From positions 124,001 through 188,000 of the forward strand of contig JBIKLA010000001.1 in assembly GCA_044360075.1 (NCBI GenBank): a DNA stretch of 64,000 nucleotides, written 5' to 3'. Position numbers and translations under genes: made by a program. The notes under the pieces are model-generated. The model saw only the letters and a program-made list of their open reading frames with translations. It did no database searches and was not told the origin of the DNA. The stretch's first letter is position 1; the number at the start of each line of letters is the position of its first letter. The stretch comes from OMII01 sp947467385. Lineage in GTDB: Bacteria > Bdellovibrionota_C > UBA2361 > OMII01. Below are positions 1-8,400 of this stretch, piece by piece.

Positions 1-2
1 TG

Positions 3-392
3 CTCGCAGGGCGGCCTGACCTCTACAGCGCCGTGGTCGACGAGGCTGTTGACTGCCTCAAAAAAGGCGACGCTGAGTGCTTTCGCAGCATACTCTCGAA
101 GGAGGCTGTCTCCGGAGAATCGGGGGGAGCTGACGCTGTTAACACGATAATAAAGACGCGCTTCATTCCCTTTTTTGCCGACTGCGTAGCCCTTACTGAC
201 ACGGTGACAACCATCCCGACCTGGGACAGTTCGCGCAACTCGGGACTAGCGTTCTTTAGGACATGCGAGACCTCATCCGGGGTTGAGAAGCCCTTTGTCA
301 TTTATGTTATCAACCAAAAGGGCTCGCTTGTTGTGGGCAATCTCCTTCTGAACAAGACTCTTCAGGATGTTCGCGGGGTGCCGTCCCGATAG
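3..392 (+). CDS. Hypothetical protein, 5' end outside window
   Basis: The frame is open from the first full codon to the stop at 390-392, so the real start lies upstream of the window and the GTG at 33 need not be used. About 130 C-terminal residues are visible: an acidic helical start, then a mixed alpha/beta stretch with several Trp, Phe and Tyr residues. The end resembles the strand-rich tail of small NTF2-like domains (a segment around VIYVINQKG followed by a hydrophobic strand), but this is only an impression. No motif gives a function. It converges on the glycosyltransferase-like gene that ends at 412, with about 20 bases between them. Confidence 0.5.
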   Translation, partial: LAGRPDLYSAVVDEAVDCLKKGDAECFRSILSKEAVSGESGGADAVNTIIKTRFIPFFADCVALTDTVTTIPTWDSSRNSGLAFFRTCETSSGVEKPFVIYVINQKGSLVVGNLLLNKTLQDVRGVPSR

Positions 393-411
393 CGCCCTTA
401 AGCCCTGCCCC

Positions 412-1683
412 TTATTGAAGGAGCAGGCTTACCGCCTGTTCGGCTAGCTCAAACACGCGGGGGGATGTGTCGCTTGAGATCGCCGAGGCGAGGCGCTCTG
501 CCTCGAGCTGCCTCCCCTGATTGAGAAGGGCGCGGATGCGTGCGAGGGCGAGAAGGTAGTTTTCGGGCAGCGCGGCGGCGTGTTCGACGAGGAGCCGTGA
601 GCCGAGAGTCTGGCCCGTGAGCTTATCCAGCTGAAGATAGGTGCGGATGATGTGAGCAGATTCGGCGTGCGAGGGGATGCATCCTTCGCGCAGCGCCGCT
701 GTTGCGCACTGGACCGCGGCACGAATGGCCGATAGGGCCAGCACCGGGTTGCGCTTCTCAAGGAGGCAGCCTAGGACGCTGTGGTTGATCATCATCGGAA
801 GGTGCCGCGAGGGCTGCTTCGGGCGCTGGCGGAGTGACGCAATAATATCATGGAGCTGGGAGGCACGGTGGAGCGCGGTGTGCTTTGCGAGGACCTCCGC
901 CCGTCCGGCCTGGGCGATTGCATGCATGCGCTGGGGGCGTTCCAGAAGCTCTCGGGACTTCTCTGCCACATCGCGAATGTCTCCCGCAGAGTACGTCAGC
1001 AGGTGATCCCCTTCATGGAAGAGCTCAAGGAGCCCGTTGGAGCTTCTCTCAGTAAGGAGCATGCAGCCGCACATCATGGACTCAAAGACCCGAAAGTTCA
1101 GGTCTCCCGACACCGTTTGGTTGATGACGATCTCGGAGTGCGGAAAAACTTCCCAGTAGTTGCCCTGCTTGATCGTGATTGGGATGAGTTGCTGCAGGGT
1201 AGAGAAGAACTCAACACGCTTGTGGTTGAGGCGCGGATCCATCGTCCCCACAAATGCCAGTTGCATGTCCTTCCTGCTGGACGGTTCAACATGCCGTGGT
1301 GCCCACAGAGGAAACCAAAACGTGGGCGTTTCTGATGGCGCGAAATGGTGGAGGTAGTCCTTTTGCGCAACGAGGACGCAGTCAAAGCAGTGCGCGAGCC
1401 GGGAGTGAAGCTCCCAGTGATGGTGCGTATCAACGGAGTACAAGATGGTGGGAACCTCAAGGTCCTCCATCCCGAAAAATGAGACGGGCGCGCTGTCGTC
1501 GTGCCAAATGACCACATCGGGCCGAAAGCTGCCGGGGAGCGAGCCGATCAGGTCGTTAATATGGTGACAGGGGTGGATCAGCCGGTGATCGCTCTCTGGC
1601 CCGAGTCCGCATGTAAGGACGTCGTGGCCGAACGACCTAAGCTCGGGGGCAAACCAGTTTTGGTTGAGTAGCAGGATCTTCAT
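412..1683 (-). CDS. CgeB-like glycosyltransferase
   Basis: A 423-residue cytoplasmic protein. The N-terminus (MKILLLNQNWFAPEL) is a GT-B Rossmann start. The region around residues 165-260 has the features of CgeB/group 1 transferases: a strand and turn LAFVGTMDPR, a SEIVINQ segment, then FRVFESMMCGCMLLTE, where the Glu of the E-x(7)-E-like acceptor/donor loop lies. The last 130 residues are helical and TPR-like. It probably moves a nucleotide-activated sugar onto a surface glycan or protein; donor and acceptor cannot be read. It stands alone on the minus strand. The ATG at 1683 opens the Rossmann strand directly, which supports that start. Confidence 0.7.
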   Translation of the reverse strand: MKILLLNQNWFAPELRSFGHDVLTCGLGPESDHRLIHPCHHINDLIGSLPGSFRPDVVIWHDDSAPVSFFGMEDLEVPTILYSVDTHHHWELHSRLAHCFDCVLVAQKDYLHHFAPSETPTFWFPLWAPRHVEPSSRKDMQLAFVGTMDPRLNHKRVEFFSTLQQLIPITIKQGNYWEVFPHSEIVINQTVSGDLNFRVFESMMCGCMLLTERSSNGLLELFHEGDHLLTYSAGDIRDVAEKSRELLERPQRMHAIAQAGRAEVLAKHTALHRASQLHDIIASLRQRPKQPSRHLPMMINHSVLGCLLEKRNPVLALSAIRAAVQCATAALREGCIPSHAESAHIIRTYLQLDKLTGQTLGSRLLVEHAAALPENYLLALARIRALLNQGRQLEAERLASAISSDTSPRVFELAEQAVSLLLQ

Positions 1684-1819
1684 GGCAGGGTTCGTTAGCG
1701 TTGCCGCAAGAGGTCAAATGCCCATCGCATTGTGCCGTCATTGCGGACCTCACTTTTGATGGTCTTTGCGTACGATCCGGAGCAAACTTTTTGAGCTTTA
1801 GATAAGCCCAGCGAAGCCT

Positions 1820-1852
1820 CGCTATCCCGTTGAGATAGCGCCTCTTTTTTTT
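1820..1852 (+). terminator. Orphan intrinsic terminator, plus-strand orientation
   Basis: A 7-bp perfect stem (CGCTATC at 1820-1826, GATAGCG at 1834-1840) with a 7-base loop is followed by CCTC and eight T residues (1845-1852). The U-tract is on the plus strand, yet both flanking genes (412-1683 and 1889-2791) are on the minus strand and no plus-strand ORF ends just before it. It could end an unannotated small RNA starting in 1684-1815, or block antisense transcription. Confidence 0.55.
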
Positions 1853-1888
1853 CTCAAAACACGCGGTGAAGATGCCCCTCAGGTAGCC

Positions 1889-2791
1889 CTAAGCGGCGGC
1901 CCGAAATCGGGGTTGAGCGGTACGACCCTCGGCCTCTTCATAGATGCGGGCTGGAGGCTCCCGAAGGTCCCACACCAGGCCGACGGCGGCGAGGCACTTG
2001 AGCACGTAGTGCGAGATATCGATTTCCCACCAGTAGAAGCCCTGGCGCTCGGAGCCCGGATAGCGGTGGTGGTTGTTGTGCCAGCCTTCGCCCAGCGTGA
2101 TAATCGCCAGAATGAAACTGTTCTTGCTGTCGTCACCGGTCTTAAAGCGAGGCTTGCCGAGGACATGCGCCAGGGAGTTGATGCAGAAGGTGCCGTGATA
2201 CAGCAGGGTCGTGCTGACACAAAATCCCCACACGAGCATCTGTCCGGCTGAGGTATGCAGCTGTGGCGCGTACGCCTGAAGTGCTGCGCCGAGAGCCATG
2301 AGCGATAGCATGAGCAGAAAGGGGGGAATGATGTGGTACTTGTCGAGGAGCCGCAGCTCCGGGAAGCGAGTCAGGTCTTTGACGAAGTCGGTGCGAGTAT
2401 CCACGAATTGCGTGCTGAGGACCCACCCGACGTGCGCCCACCACAGCCCGTAAATTCCCGGCGGGTGGATGTCCTCCTCGGTGTCAGAGTGCTTGTGGTG
2501 ATGACGGTGGTGAGAGGCCCACCAGATCGGGCCCTTTTGTGCTGACGTGGTTCCGAGCACCCCAAGGAAGAGCTGGAACCAGCGGCTCGTTTGGTACGAG
2601 CGATGAGAGAAGTAGCGGTGATAGACGCCCGTGATGGCAAACATCCGAATCACATAGAGAGCCAGGCACACCCAAAGCGCGGTCCAGCTGAAGCCAACCC
2701 AGAATAAGCCGAGACAGCCAAGATGAATCGCCCAGAAGGCGCTCTGCTTCAGGATGTTCATGGGGTGAAAGGGCTGTCCCTTCATGGTCAT
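1889..2791 (-). CDS. Membrane fatty acid desaturase (acyl-CoA delta-9 type)
   Basis: A di-iron integral-membrane desaturase that introduces a double bond into acyl chains to control membrane fluidity. All three histidine boxes are present: HRYFSH, then HHRHHHKH, and near the C-terminus HNNHH. They are separated by hydrophobic segments in the usual order. The frame is open further upstream, but the ATG at 2791 has a GGAGAAGG ribosome site eight bases before it and yields a 300-residue protein of normal family length, so the longer N-terminus is rejected. No redox partner gene is adjacent. Confidence 0.88.
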   Translation of the reverse strand: MTMKGQPFHPMNILKQSAFWAIHLGCLGLFWVGFSWTALWVCLALYVIRMFAITGVYHRYFSHRSYQTSRWFQLFLGVLGTTSAQKGPIWWASHHRHHHKHSDTEEDIHPPGIYGLWWAHVGWVLSTQFVDTRTDFVKDLTRFPELRLLDKYHIIPPFLLMLSLMALGAALQAYAPQLHTSAGQMLVWGFCVSTTLLYHGTFCINSLAHVLGKPRFKTGDDSKNSFILAIITLGEGWHNNHHRYPGSERQGFYWWEIDISHYVLKCLAAVGLVWDLREPPARIYEEAEGRTAQPRFRAAA

Positions 2792-3053
2792 AGGCGGCAC
2801 CTTCTCCAGAAGGCTGGCGTAATTAATGCCAGCGGCGGCGCTTCTACGGGAGCGCACCGCGATAGTAGAGTAATCGGGACCATCTGGGAACCCTACAGGA
2901 GCCCGATGGCGGGTGTTTCTGGGTGCCTGAACCGATCCCAGCCAGCATCGCTGCCGTGTGAAGCTGCAAAGATGTGTCGGCAACTGCCGCAGTTAGCTTG
3001 TTTTTGGAGGGTTGGCGCATCGGGCTGGATGCGGACGAGCAGCGAGCGTGAGG

Positions 3054-3797
3054 CTAGTCTGTGTTCCCTGGCCTTCGCGAACTTATCGAGACAATAGGTG
3101 CCTGGCGCCTCTCATGAACCGCCCAGCCGACGGCGGCGCTTGCCAGAATTGAGGCGACGAGGAATAGGCCCATGGTGACTGAAGAAAGGCCGACGGTGTC
3201 TTCAACAAGGTGATAGAGAACGACACAGCAGAGCGCGGCGAGCACGAACGCAACGATGCCCGGAAGCTTGTCGAGAAAGCGCAGAATAGGCTTCTGGCCA
3301 CTTTCGCCAAGTGCCACGATGGTAAAGGTAAAGGAGCCGACAAGGGCGGAGGAGATCAACAGCAGGGTGATGAGGTATGAGCTTGAGGCATCTGGAAGCC
3401 AGGTCCTAAAAATCGCTCCGCCAGCGAACGAGTGAAGCGAGAGCGCGGCGGCCGACGAGACAACTGCAAGTGGGCTCATGATTGTTGGCGGGTGGTTTTC
3501 GCACCGGCAATCAGCCTGCATTCGATGGTGCAGCCGGTGATGCAAAAAATGCCAGAGGAGGTAGCCTGCTCCCCCGAGCATGAAGAGCTCCCCGAGGATC
3601 TCTGAGTAGTGAGTGATCTCTGAGACAAATGTGATTCCTGCAACCCCATACAGCGCGTGGAACAGCGCGAAAGAAAGTCCCCAGAGCCACGCGGAGCCCT
3701 TGGTCGTGCTGGCCACGGCGATCGCCACCAGGAGACAGCCGTCACCGACGAGGACAAGCGGGTAGAGGAGCACGGCGGTGATGGCGGTGAGAGGCAT
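3054..3797 (-). CDS. Polytopic membrane protein, possible MntP/LysE-like transporter
   Basis: About 247 residues, nearly all in hydrophobic segments: roughly three helices, a short His-rich hydrophilic loop (LLWHFLHHRLHHR), then three more helices. The first half (GDGCLLVAIAV, a gap, then SFALFHALYGVAG) recalls the paired helices of MntP/LysE/TerC-type exporters, in which a conserved acidic residue sits in helix 1. The match is by eye only and the substrate is unknown. The start at 3797 is where the hydrophobic protein begins; the upstream open frame is Arg-rich and overlaps the GH3-family gene. No strong ribosome site is visible. Confidence 0.5.
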   Translation of the reverse strand: MPLTAITAVLLYPLVLVGDGCLLVAIAVASTTKGSAWLWGLSFALFHALYGVAGITFVSEITHYSEILGELFMLGGAGYLLWHFLHHRLHHRMQADCRCENHPPTIMSPLAVVSSAAALSLHSFAGGAIFRTWLPDASSSYLITLLLISSALVGSFTFTIVALGESGQKPILRFLDKLPGIVAFVLAALCCVVLYHLVEDTVGLSSVTMGLFLVASILASAAVGWAVHERRQAPIVSISSRRPGNTD

Positions 3798-3865
3798 GAG
3801 CACAATATTAGTCAGGAGGCAGCGCGTTTTGCAAATCAGCGCAGGAGCGGCGTCGAATCGGCATT

Positions 3866-5449
3866 TTAGGCCGGGCCACAATCGGAACCCTGGGCTGCTT
3901 CGGGCTGCACAGGGGCCTCGCGCGGGTCGCGCACAAACTCTATAAGCTCGGACAGCATCTCTCTCTTCGTGATGATGCGTGGAACCTTGTTCTGCCCGCC
4001 GAGCTTGCCGCGCTTCTTCATCCACGCGGCGAAGGTGCCGGGAGCAAGCGTAACTATCTGGGGCGCCTTGAGGCCAAAACCTCCCGAGCGGTGGGACTCG
4101 TAGTCCTCATTCCGCTGGCAGAGCCGCCGGTCGAGCGCCGACGCAAATGCCTCAAGCTGCGGAGGTGTCGGGGCCGCGCCAAGAAACTCAACGAGGTAGA
4201 TGTGGCCGCCCAAGTCAGCTGCGTTCTCGGGAAAGACGGGCCCAACCGTAAAGTCTGCGATCTCTGCCTGTATTTCCTTCGCCGCTGTGACAACGCCGTC
4301 CTCAACCTCCTCAGCGATGAGGTGCTCGCCAAATGCCGAGAGGTAGTATGAGGTCCTGCCTGTGACGAGGACTCGAGGGACGTCGGTGTCGACGAAGCGC
4401 ACGGTGTCTCCGATGATGTACGACCAGAGGCCAGCGCACGTGGTCATGACGACTGCGTAGTTAACGTCCTTCTGCACGTTTCCGATCCAGTGGCGAGTCG
4501 GGTTCGGACTTTCGAGCTCCTCTAGCGGAACAAATTCGTAAAAGATTCCGTGGTCGAGGTTCATTCGCAGCCCATCGCCAAAGCCCCGGTCGGCGATGGC
4601 GATAAAGCCCTCGCTCGCTGGGTAAACCTCGCGCAGTTCTGCCTTGCTGCCCTCAAGCACGTGCTTGAACTGGTCGACGTAGGGGGCAAAGTTAACGCCG
4701 CCGTGAACGATCATCTCAAGGTTCTCCCAGATGCGGCACAGCGATCCCTCTGCATCGGGCTTAAGCGACATGAGCTTGTTGAAAAAGATTAGGAGCCATG
4801 CCGGCACGCCAGAGATCATCCGGATATCCTCAGACAGCGAGAGCGCTGCCAGCGTGTCTACTTTCTCCTCCCAATTCTTGATAAGGGCGAGCTCCGCCGG
4901 AGGGAAGTAGCGTGACTTGAGCCACCATGGCATGGCCTTTACCGCGATGCCGCTTAGGTCGCCGAAAAATATTCCGGGCGCAGGCTCGGAGAGCTCCGTG
5001 CTTCCGCCGAGCATAAAGCTCTTGCCGCCGAGCAGGGCTGACGCTGGGCGGTTCGTCACGTGATGAACGAGGAGGTCGATGCCGGCTTTCGTGTTCGAGC
5101 GCATCATGTCGCTGGAGCAGGGGATGTATTTTGTGGTTCCGGAGGACGTGCCTGAGCTCACGGGGAAGTAGCGGATAGTGCCCGGCCACGTGCAGTTATC
5201 GAGCACCGGAAATCGTTCCTTCCAGAACTCTTCCCAAAAGTTTTCGTACTTTCTTAAGGGGACGCGGCGCTGGTACTCCTCGATCGAGGCGATTGAGGCG
5301 AATTCGTACAGCTTGCCGAAGTCGGTCTCTCGCGCTTTGTTGACGAGCGACAGGAGCTGCCGACGCTGCACGTCGGCAGGGGAATGCGAGTTAATCTGCT
5401 CCCCGCGCCAACGGGCGTAGAGGCGAAGAAGGGGGGTAGCGTCCAGCAT
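3866..5449 (-). CDS. GH3 auxin-responsive promoter family protein (adenylate-forming)
   Basis: A 527-residue member of the GH3 superfamily, enzymes that adenylate a carboxylic acid and transfer it to an amine or thiol. Family features visible: the phosphate loop FPVSSGTSSGTTKYIP around residues 96-111, the middle segment with YPASEGFIAI, and the LVTGRTSYYLSAFGEHL stretch that precedes the mobile C-terminal domain. Bacterial GH3 proteins are widespread but mostly uncharacterised, so the substrate is unknown. It is followed by the membrane-protein gene and preceded by the small gene at 5481 in the same direction. Confidence 0.8.
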   Translation of the reverse strand: MLDATPLLRLYARWRGEQINSHSPADVQRRQLLSLVNKARETDFGKLYEFASIASIEEYQRRVPLRKYENFWEEFWKERFPVLDNCTWPGTIRYFPVSSGTSSGTTKYIPCSSDMMRSNTKAGIDLLVHHVTNRPASALLGGKSFMLGGSTELSEPAPGIFFGDLSGIAVKAMPWWLKSRYFPPAELALIKNWEEKVDTLAALSLSEDIRMISGVPAWLLIFFNKLMSLKPDAEGSLCRIWENLEMIVHGGVNFAPYVDQFKHVLEGSKAELREVYPASEGFIAIADRGFGDGLRMNLDHGIFYEFVPLEELESPNPTRHWIGNVQKDVNYAVVMTTCAGLWSYIIGDTVRFVDTDVPRVLVTGRTSYYLSAFGEHLIAEEVEDGVVTAAKEIQAEIADFTVGPVFPENAADLGGHIYLVEFLGAAPTPPQLEAFASALDRRLCQRNEDYESHRSGGFGLKAPQIVTLAPGTFAAWMKKRGKLGGQNKVPRIITKREMLSELIEFVRDPREAPVQPEAAQGSDCGPA

Positions 5450-5480
5450 GGGGCGCTACGATACGGGAACTTTCAGATAA

Positions 5481-5747
5481 TTAGAAGTTGCCTGCGTATG
5501 CGGCATTCTCGGCAGTGTAAATGCCCGGAAGGGCAGGGCCTATAAAGAGGACTACTGAGCCCTCGACTCGGCCCGAGGAGGCGATGTGCTTGAGGAGGTC
5601 GCTGCGGCTGGGGCTGTGGTGGCGCACCTTGCCTGCATGCGGGTGGATGTTCTCGAGCTTCCACGAGTACTCAGTGAGCTCTACCCACTCGCCCTCGAAG
5701 GCCTCACGAATTCGACTCCAGGGGATCTTCGCCATGACAGCCACCAC
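5481..5747 (-). CDS. Small hypothetical protein
   Basis: A protein of at most 88 residues with no recognised family. The GTG at 5747 has a GGGGGAG ribosome site about eight bases upstream; an ATG four codons later (5735) is an alternative. The sequence has two Trp in the first 22 residues, a central basic stretch around HAGKVRHHSPSR, and an SVVLFIGPALPG strand near the end. It lies 31 bases upstream of the GH3-family gene on the same strand, so the two may be co-transcribed. Confidence 0.5.
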   Translation of the reverse strand: MVAVMAKIPWSRIREAFEGEWVELTEYSWKLENIHPHAGKVRHHSPSRSDLLKHIASSGRVEGSVVLFIGPALPGIYTAENAAYAGNF

Positions 5748-5953
5748 AAAAAAAGCTCCCCCACTGTACCGTTAATCCGGCCCTTATGGAAGTTTAAAGT
5801 CAGCCAAGGGGCCTTGTTCTAAGGCTGGATAACTCTCGGATTACCTTACATGATCGAGGTTTCACGGCGAGCTGCTGCCGAGCCGCGGCCCACAATAGGC
5901 AAAAGAGCCCGCCCTAGTGTACAGTCTGCGCTCAGCGATGAGGTCGTAGCGAT

Positions 5954-7267
5954 ATGTCAAAGGTAGGAAAGATATCGGGGTTTCCGGAATGGCTCCCCGA
6001 GCAGAAGATCGCGGAAGATCGGGTCATCTCGATGATTCGGCGGATATACGAGAGCTATGGCTTTGCGCCGATAGAAACCCCGGCAGTTGAGCTGCTCTCA
6101 ACCCTTGGCTCGAAGGGCGTTATCGAGAAGGAGATCTTCACCGTCCGCCGCCTTAGGGCGGAGGAGAGCCAGGAAGCAGAGCTGGGGCTCCACTTCGATC
6201 TCACGGTCCCGCTCGCCCGGTACGTCGCGCAACACCAGGCGGCGCTGCAGTTCCCCTTCAGGCGCTACCAGTGCCAAAAGGTGTGGCGTGGCGAGCGCCC
6301 GCAGCGCGGGCGCTTCCGCGAGTTCTACCAGTTCGATATCGACATCGTCGGCCGCGATGAGCTGCCGCTTTCGTGCGATGCTGAGGTTGTGTCGATCCTC
6401 GGGCTCGTCATGCGGGAGCTGGCGTTTGGCCCCTTCGAGGTAAGGATAAACAGCAGGAAGCTCCTCGGAGGGCTGTTCGCAGAGCTTGGGCTCGACCAAG
6501 GGGCCTGCAAGTCAGCCATTACCGCTGTCGACAAGCTGCTTAAGATTGGCCCAGCCGGTGTGAGGGATGAGCTCGTCAAGATCTCCGGCGTGACCCCGCA
6601 GGCGATCGAAACAATCATGAAGAGCACCGAGATACAGTGCGGCGCCGATGAGCTTCCGCAGAGGATTTCAAGCCTCGGCCTCTCAAACCCGCTCATCGAG
6701 GAAGGCGTGCAGGAGCTCGTGCTCATTTACGGCCTCTTGCCGGAGTCGGTGAGGGGGAACGTGATCATCGATGTGAGCCTCGCGCGTGGCCTCGACTACT
6801 ATACCGGACTCATCGTCGAGACTACGCTCACTGAGCACCTTGAGTTCGGCTCCGTATTCTCGGGCGGCCGATATGATGACCTGGCTTCTGAGTTCACGAC
6901 GCAAAAGCTGCCCGGCGTGGGGGTCTCCATTGGGCTCTCGCGCCTCATGGACCTCGCGTTTTCAAAGGGGCTTCTTGCAACCTCAAGAAAGAGCCCGACG
7001 CAAGCGGTTGTAGCGGTGTATGCAGAGAGCGATCGCAAGCTCTGCAACGAGATCGCGCATGAGCTGCGGGCGGCTGGCCTTCCGACGGAGGTGTACTACA
7101 AGTCCCCGAAGCTGGGTAAGCAGATCGATTACGCCGAGGCGAAAGGCGCCAAGTTCGTGCTCTTTGTCGATGCCGCCACGCGCTCTGTCGAGGCCAAAAA
7201 CCTAGAGACGAAGGAACAGGTGAAGGTCCCGGACCTTCGCGCGTGGGCAGCGTCGGTTCTCTCCTAG
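5954..7267 (+). CDS. hisS: Histidyl-tRNA synthetase
   Basis: A class II aminoacyl-tRNA synthetase of 437 residues that charges tRNA-His. Motif 2 is seen in FRRYQCQKVWRGERPQRG, the histidine-binding signature in RGLDYYTG, and motif 3 in GVGVSIGLSRL. The C-terminal anticodon-binding domain (about 345-435) is present. The substrate loop reads HFDLTVPLARYVA, like archaeal and eukaryotic HisRS, rather than the RPEGT of most bacterial enzymes. The ATG at 5954 follows a GAGG. The stop is two bases before the yjbQ start. Confidence 0.93.
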   Translation: MSKVGKISGFPEWLPEQKIAEDRVISMIRRIYESYGFAPIETPAVELLSTLGSKGVIEKEIFTVRRLRAEESQEAELGLHFDLTVPLARYVAQHQAALQFPFRRYQCQKVWRGERPQRGRFREFYQFDIDIVGRDELPLSCDAEVVSILGLVMRELAFGPFEVRINSRKLLGGLFAELGLDQGACKSAITAVDKLLKIGPAGVRDELVKISGVTPQAIETIMKSTEIQCGADELPQRISSLGLSNPLIEEGVQELVLIYGLLPESVRGNVIIDVSLARGLDYYTGLIVETTLTEHLEFGSVFSGGRYDDLASEFTTQKLPGVGVSIGLSRLMDLAFSKGLLATSRKSPTQAVVAVYAESDRKLCNEIAHELRAAGLPTEVYYKSPKLGKQIDYAEAKGAKFVLFVDAATRSVEAKNLETKEQVKVPDLRAWAASVLS

Positions 7268-7269
7268 GC

Positions 7270-7674
7270 ATGGTCAAAGCATTCTCCATTCGCACGCGCG
7301 GCCAGGGGCTCTACGAGGTGACCGATGAGGTCACAAAGCTCGTCCACGAGTCGGGTGTGCACGAGGGATTGTGCACGGTATTCATCCGCCATACCTCGGC
7401 GAGCCTCACGATTCAGGAGAACGCCGACCCGTCAGCGCGTGCTGACCTTGAGGCGTGGCTGAACCGGCTGGTGCCTGAGCGAGACTCTCTCTACACGCAC
7501 ACCGCCGAGGGGCCCGATGACATGCCCTCCCACATCAAGGCTATTCTTACTGACGTGTCGCTCTCGATCCCGATATTGAACGGCTCGCTTGTGCTGGGAA
7601 CGTGGCAGGGGATCTACCTCTGGGAGCACCGCCGGCACGGGCATAACCGACAGATTGTGGTGCACTGCGGCTGA
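7270..7674 (+). CDS. yjbQ: YjbQ/UPF0047 family protein
   Basis: A 134-residue single-domain protein of the UPF0047 (YjbQ) family. Family landmarks: VFIRHTSASLTIQENADP, the HTAEGPDDMPSHIKA block with conserved His residues, and the final GTWQGIYLWEHRRHGHNR segment. E. coli YjbQ has weak thiamine-phosphate synthase activity, but the physiological role is unsettled. I start it at the ATG at 7270, two bases after the hisS stop; the open frame continues slightly upstream inside hisS. The tight spacing suggests co-transcription with hisS. Confidence 0.88.
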   Translation: MVKAFSIRTRGQGLYEVTDEVTKLVHESGVHEGLCTVFIRHTSASLTIQENADPSARADLEAWLNRLVPERDSLYTHTAEGPDDMPSHIKAILTDVSLSIPILNGSLVLGTWQGIYLWEHRRHGHNRQIVVHCG

Positions 7675-7788
7675 CAGGGGCATAATTCTCTCGTTCCTTC
7701 GGGCAGTTGCGCTGCCATGAATACGATACGGCGGTTTAGGAGGTAGTCTCATCTAACTCTTAAGGAGTATCCTGTTAAGTGCGCCTGT

Positions 7789-8400
7789 GTGCGCCGGCCC
7801 CTCTTTTTTATGCCTGGACGTTGGGACAAGATCGACAAAGTTCTGCAGGACGTTTTCTTCGTCACCGGCAACCGCTACAAGCTTGAGGAGGTCGAGTCGA
7901 TCTTGGGCAAGATGCGCCACGTGCACCTCGACCTTCCCGAGATGCAAGAGCTTGAGCCGCGCAAGGTGGTTATCGCCAAGGCCCAGGCTGCGATCGAGCA
8001 GGGCTACTCGCCCGTCCTCATTGAGGACACATCCCTGGCCGTGCACTCGCTCAATGGGCTGCCGGGACCCCTGATTAAGTGGTTCCTCAAGGCGCTTGGA
8101 GGCGAGGGCGTGCACCAGCTGGCGGCCTCGAAAAAGGATTGCCGGGCGGAGGTGCGCACGATCTTTGCGCTCGCGCTTGGGCCCCAGAGCTTCATTTATG
8201 GCGAGGGGGTCGTTCAGGGTGAGGTCGTTGCGCCGCGCGGCAGCGGCTTCGGTTGGGACTCGATCTTTCAGCCCGAAGGAAGTAAGAAAACGATGGGAGA
8301 GATGACGAAAGAGGAGAAAGCCTCTTTCAGCATGCGCGTCAAGGCGCTGCACGATCTCAGGAGCCAACTGGAGCGATTTTACCATGGGAGAGAAAAGTAG
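7789..8400 (+). CDS. Non-canonical purine NTP pyrophosphatase (RdgB/HAM1 family)
   Basis: A HAM1/RdgB-type enzyme that hydrolyses ITP, dITP and XTP to monophosphates, keeping damaged purines out of nucleic acids. Visible landmarks: FVTGNRYKLEEVES at the start of the domain, then PVLIEDTSLAVHSLNGLPGP, and near the end SGFGWDSIFQPEG. The canonical leading SGN or TGN loop is intact. The start is uncertain: GTG at 7789 or ATG at 7810, neither with a close ribosome site. The 3' end overlaps the methyltransferase gene by 17 bases, so the two are probably translationally linked. Confidence 0.8.
   Translation: MRRPLFFMPGRWDKIDKVLQDVFFVTGNRYKLEEVESILGKMRHVHLDLPEMQELEPRKVVIAKAQAAIEQGYSPVLIEDTSLAVHSLNGLPGPLIKWFLKALGGEGVHQLAASKKDCRAEVRTIFALALGPQSFIYGEGVVQGEVVAPRGSGFGWDSIFQPEGSKKTMGEMTKEEKASFSMRVKALHDLRSQLERFYHGREK

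Noticed and set aside
444..761. Arg/Ser-rich frames opposite or out of frame with strong genes, here and throughout the window
   Set aside because: They are shadows of real genes with biased composition and no motif or ribosome site.
2792..2983. 64-codon upstream extension of the desaturase
   Set aside because: Unlike any desaturase start; the ATG at 2791 has a strong ribosome site and gives the family length.
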